In this document: in pieces, positions 13,745 to 14,231 of the stretch | Numbering within the stretch: position 1 is the first letter of the stretch | Layout: every line of letters starts with the position of its first letter | Assembly (NCBI GenBank): GCA_013813185.1 | Contig: JACCSD010000256.1 | Span: 1-14,231 of the forward strand | Reading direction: 5' to 3' | Source: Burkholderiaceae bacterium | GTDB lineage: Bacteria; Pseudomonadota; Gammaproteobacteria; Burkholderiales; Burkholderiaceae_F | DNA: 14,231 nt | The notes under the pieces: generated by a model | The model's database searches: none | The model's input: only the letters and a program-made list of their open reading frames with translations | What the model was told of the DNA's origin: nothing | Made by a program: the position numbers and the translations under genes

Positions 13745-14231
13745 ATGAGCATCAAGAGCGACAAGTGGATCCGCCGCATGGCCGCGCACGGCATGATCGA
13801 GCCGTTCGAGCCCCAGCAGGTGCGAGAGGTCAACGGCAAGCGCGTCATCAGCTACGGCACGTCGAGCTACGGTTACGACATCCGCTGCGCCGACGAATTC
13901 AAGATATTCACCAACATCAACAGCACGATTGTCGATCCGAAGGCGTTTGATCCCAATTCGTTCGTGGATCTGAAGAGCGACGTGTGCATCATTCCGCCGA
14001 ACTCGTTTGCACTAGCGCGCACGGTCGAATACTTTCGGGTTCCGCGCAACGTTCTCGTCCTGTGTCTCGGAAAGTCGACGTTCGCGAGATGCGGTGTGAT
14101 CGTAAACGTAACGCCGCTGGAACCCGAGTGGGAAGGACACGTGACGCTCGAGTTTTCCAACACCACAACGTTACCGGCGAAGATCTACGCGCACGAAGGG
14201 TGTGCGCAGGTGATCTTCATCGAGTCGGACG
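13745..14231 (+). CDS. dcd: dCTP deaminase, 3'-truncated by window edge
   Basis: This enzyme deaminates dCTP to dUTP and so feeds dTMP synthesis. It is a trimeric cytosolic protein of the dUTPase fold. The first 162 residues are present; betaproteobacterial Dcd has about 188, so roughly 26 are lost at the window edge. Visible are MSIKSDKWIRRMA, the SYGTSSYGYDIR stretch (36-47), the active-site loop LGKSTFARCG (about 109-118; the KST form replaces RSS of E. coli), NVTPLEPEWEGHVTLEFSN with the catalytic Glu in TLEF, and the start of the C-terminal GCAQVIFIESD. ATG 13745 matches the family N-terminus; there is no strong Shine-Dalgarno sequence. With metG and apbC it forms the conserved flank of the accessory stretch. 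Confidence 0.97.
   Translation, partial: MSIKSDKWIRRMAAHGMIEPFEPQQVREVNGKRVISYGTSSYGYDIRCADEFKIFTNINSTIVDPKAFDPNSFVDLKSDVCIIPPNSFALARTVEYFRVPRNVLVLCLGKSTFARCGVIVNVTPLEPEWEGHVTLEFSNTTTLPAKIYAHEGCAQVIFIESD

Noticed and set aside
1..14231. Mobile element, phage, CRISPR or tRNA-based integration site
   Set aside because: No transposase, integrase, terminal repeats, regularly spaced repeats or tRNA-like cloverleaf were found by eye on either strand.

Overview
The window looks like a chromosomal segment of a high-GC betaproteobacterium, most likely Burkholderiales. The evidence is a MetG, an ApbC/Mrp and a Dcd that all read like betaproteobacterial versions, plus a Bug/TctC-type solute-binding protein, a family greatly expanded in that order. 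No rRNA, tRNA, CRISPR array, insertion sequence or phage gene was seen. Coding density is high. The largest gaps are 4475-4634 and 9228-9363; no gene-free stretch exceeds 300 bases.

Layout. Positions 1-1841 (minus) are a 3'-truncated metG, divergent from apbC at 1915-3000 (plus). At the far end, 13745-14231 (plus) is a 3'-truncated dcd. From memory, metG, apbC and dcd sit close together in many betaproteobacteria, so the roughly 10.7 kb between apbC and dcd looks like accessory insertion (inference).

The accessory stretch has five blocks. (1) 3051-4056 is a two-gene overlapping cassette: a winged-HTH/minimal-nucleotidyltransferase fusion followed by a HEPN-like protein, resembling a MNT-HEPN toxin-antitoxin module. 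The HEPN His position carries Tyr. (2) 4085-6204 is a trio related to E. coli ygiBC and yjfLMC: a DUF1190 lipoprotein, an ATP-grasp ligase of the glutathionylspermidine-synthase type and a DUF350 membrane protein. (3) 6259-7165 holds two VOC/glyoxalase-fold genes; the second is interrupted by an in-frame TAG. (4) 7194-11540 holds a minus-strand MASE1 hybrid histidine kinase, divergent from an MFS exporter with a C-terminal ABM-like domain and a coupled carboxymuconolactone-decarboxylase-like protein. (5) 11537-13676 (minus) pairs a D-threonine-aldolase/D-serine-dehydratase-like PLP enzyme with a periplasmic Bug-type binding protein.

How they may work together. Block 1 is probably self-regulated through a promoter and an inverted repeat over its start codon. 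Block 2 probably makes and handles a peptide or polyamine amide at the envelope. Blocks 4 and 5 look like export/detoxification and amino-acid scavenging. Several genes (metG, apbC, the MNT gene, the MFS gene) have -10-like hexamers so close to the start codon that their mRNAs may be nearly leaderless.
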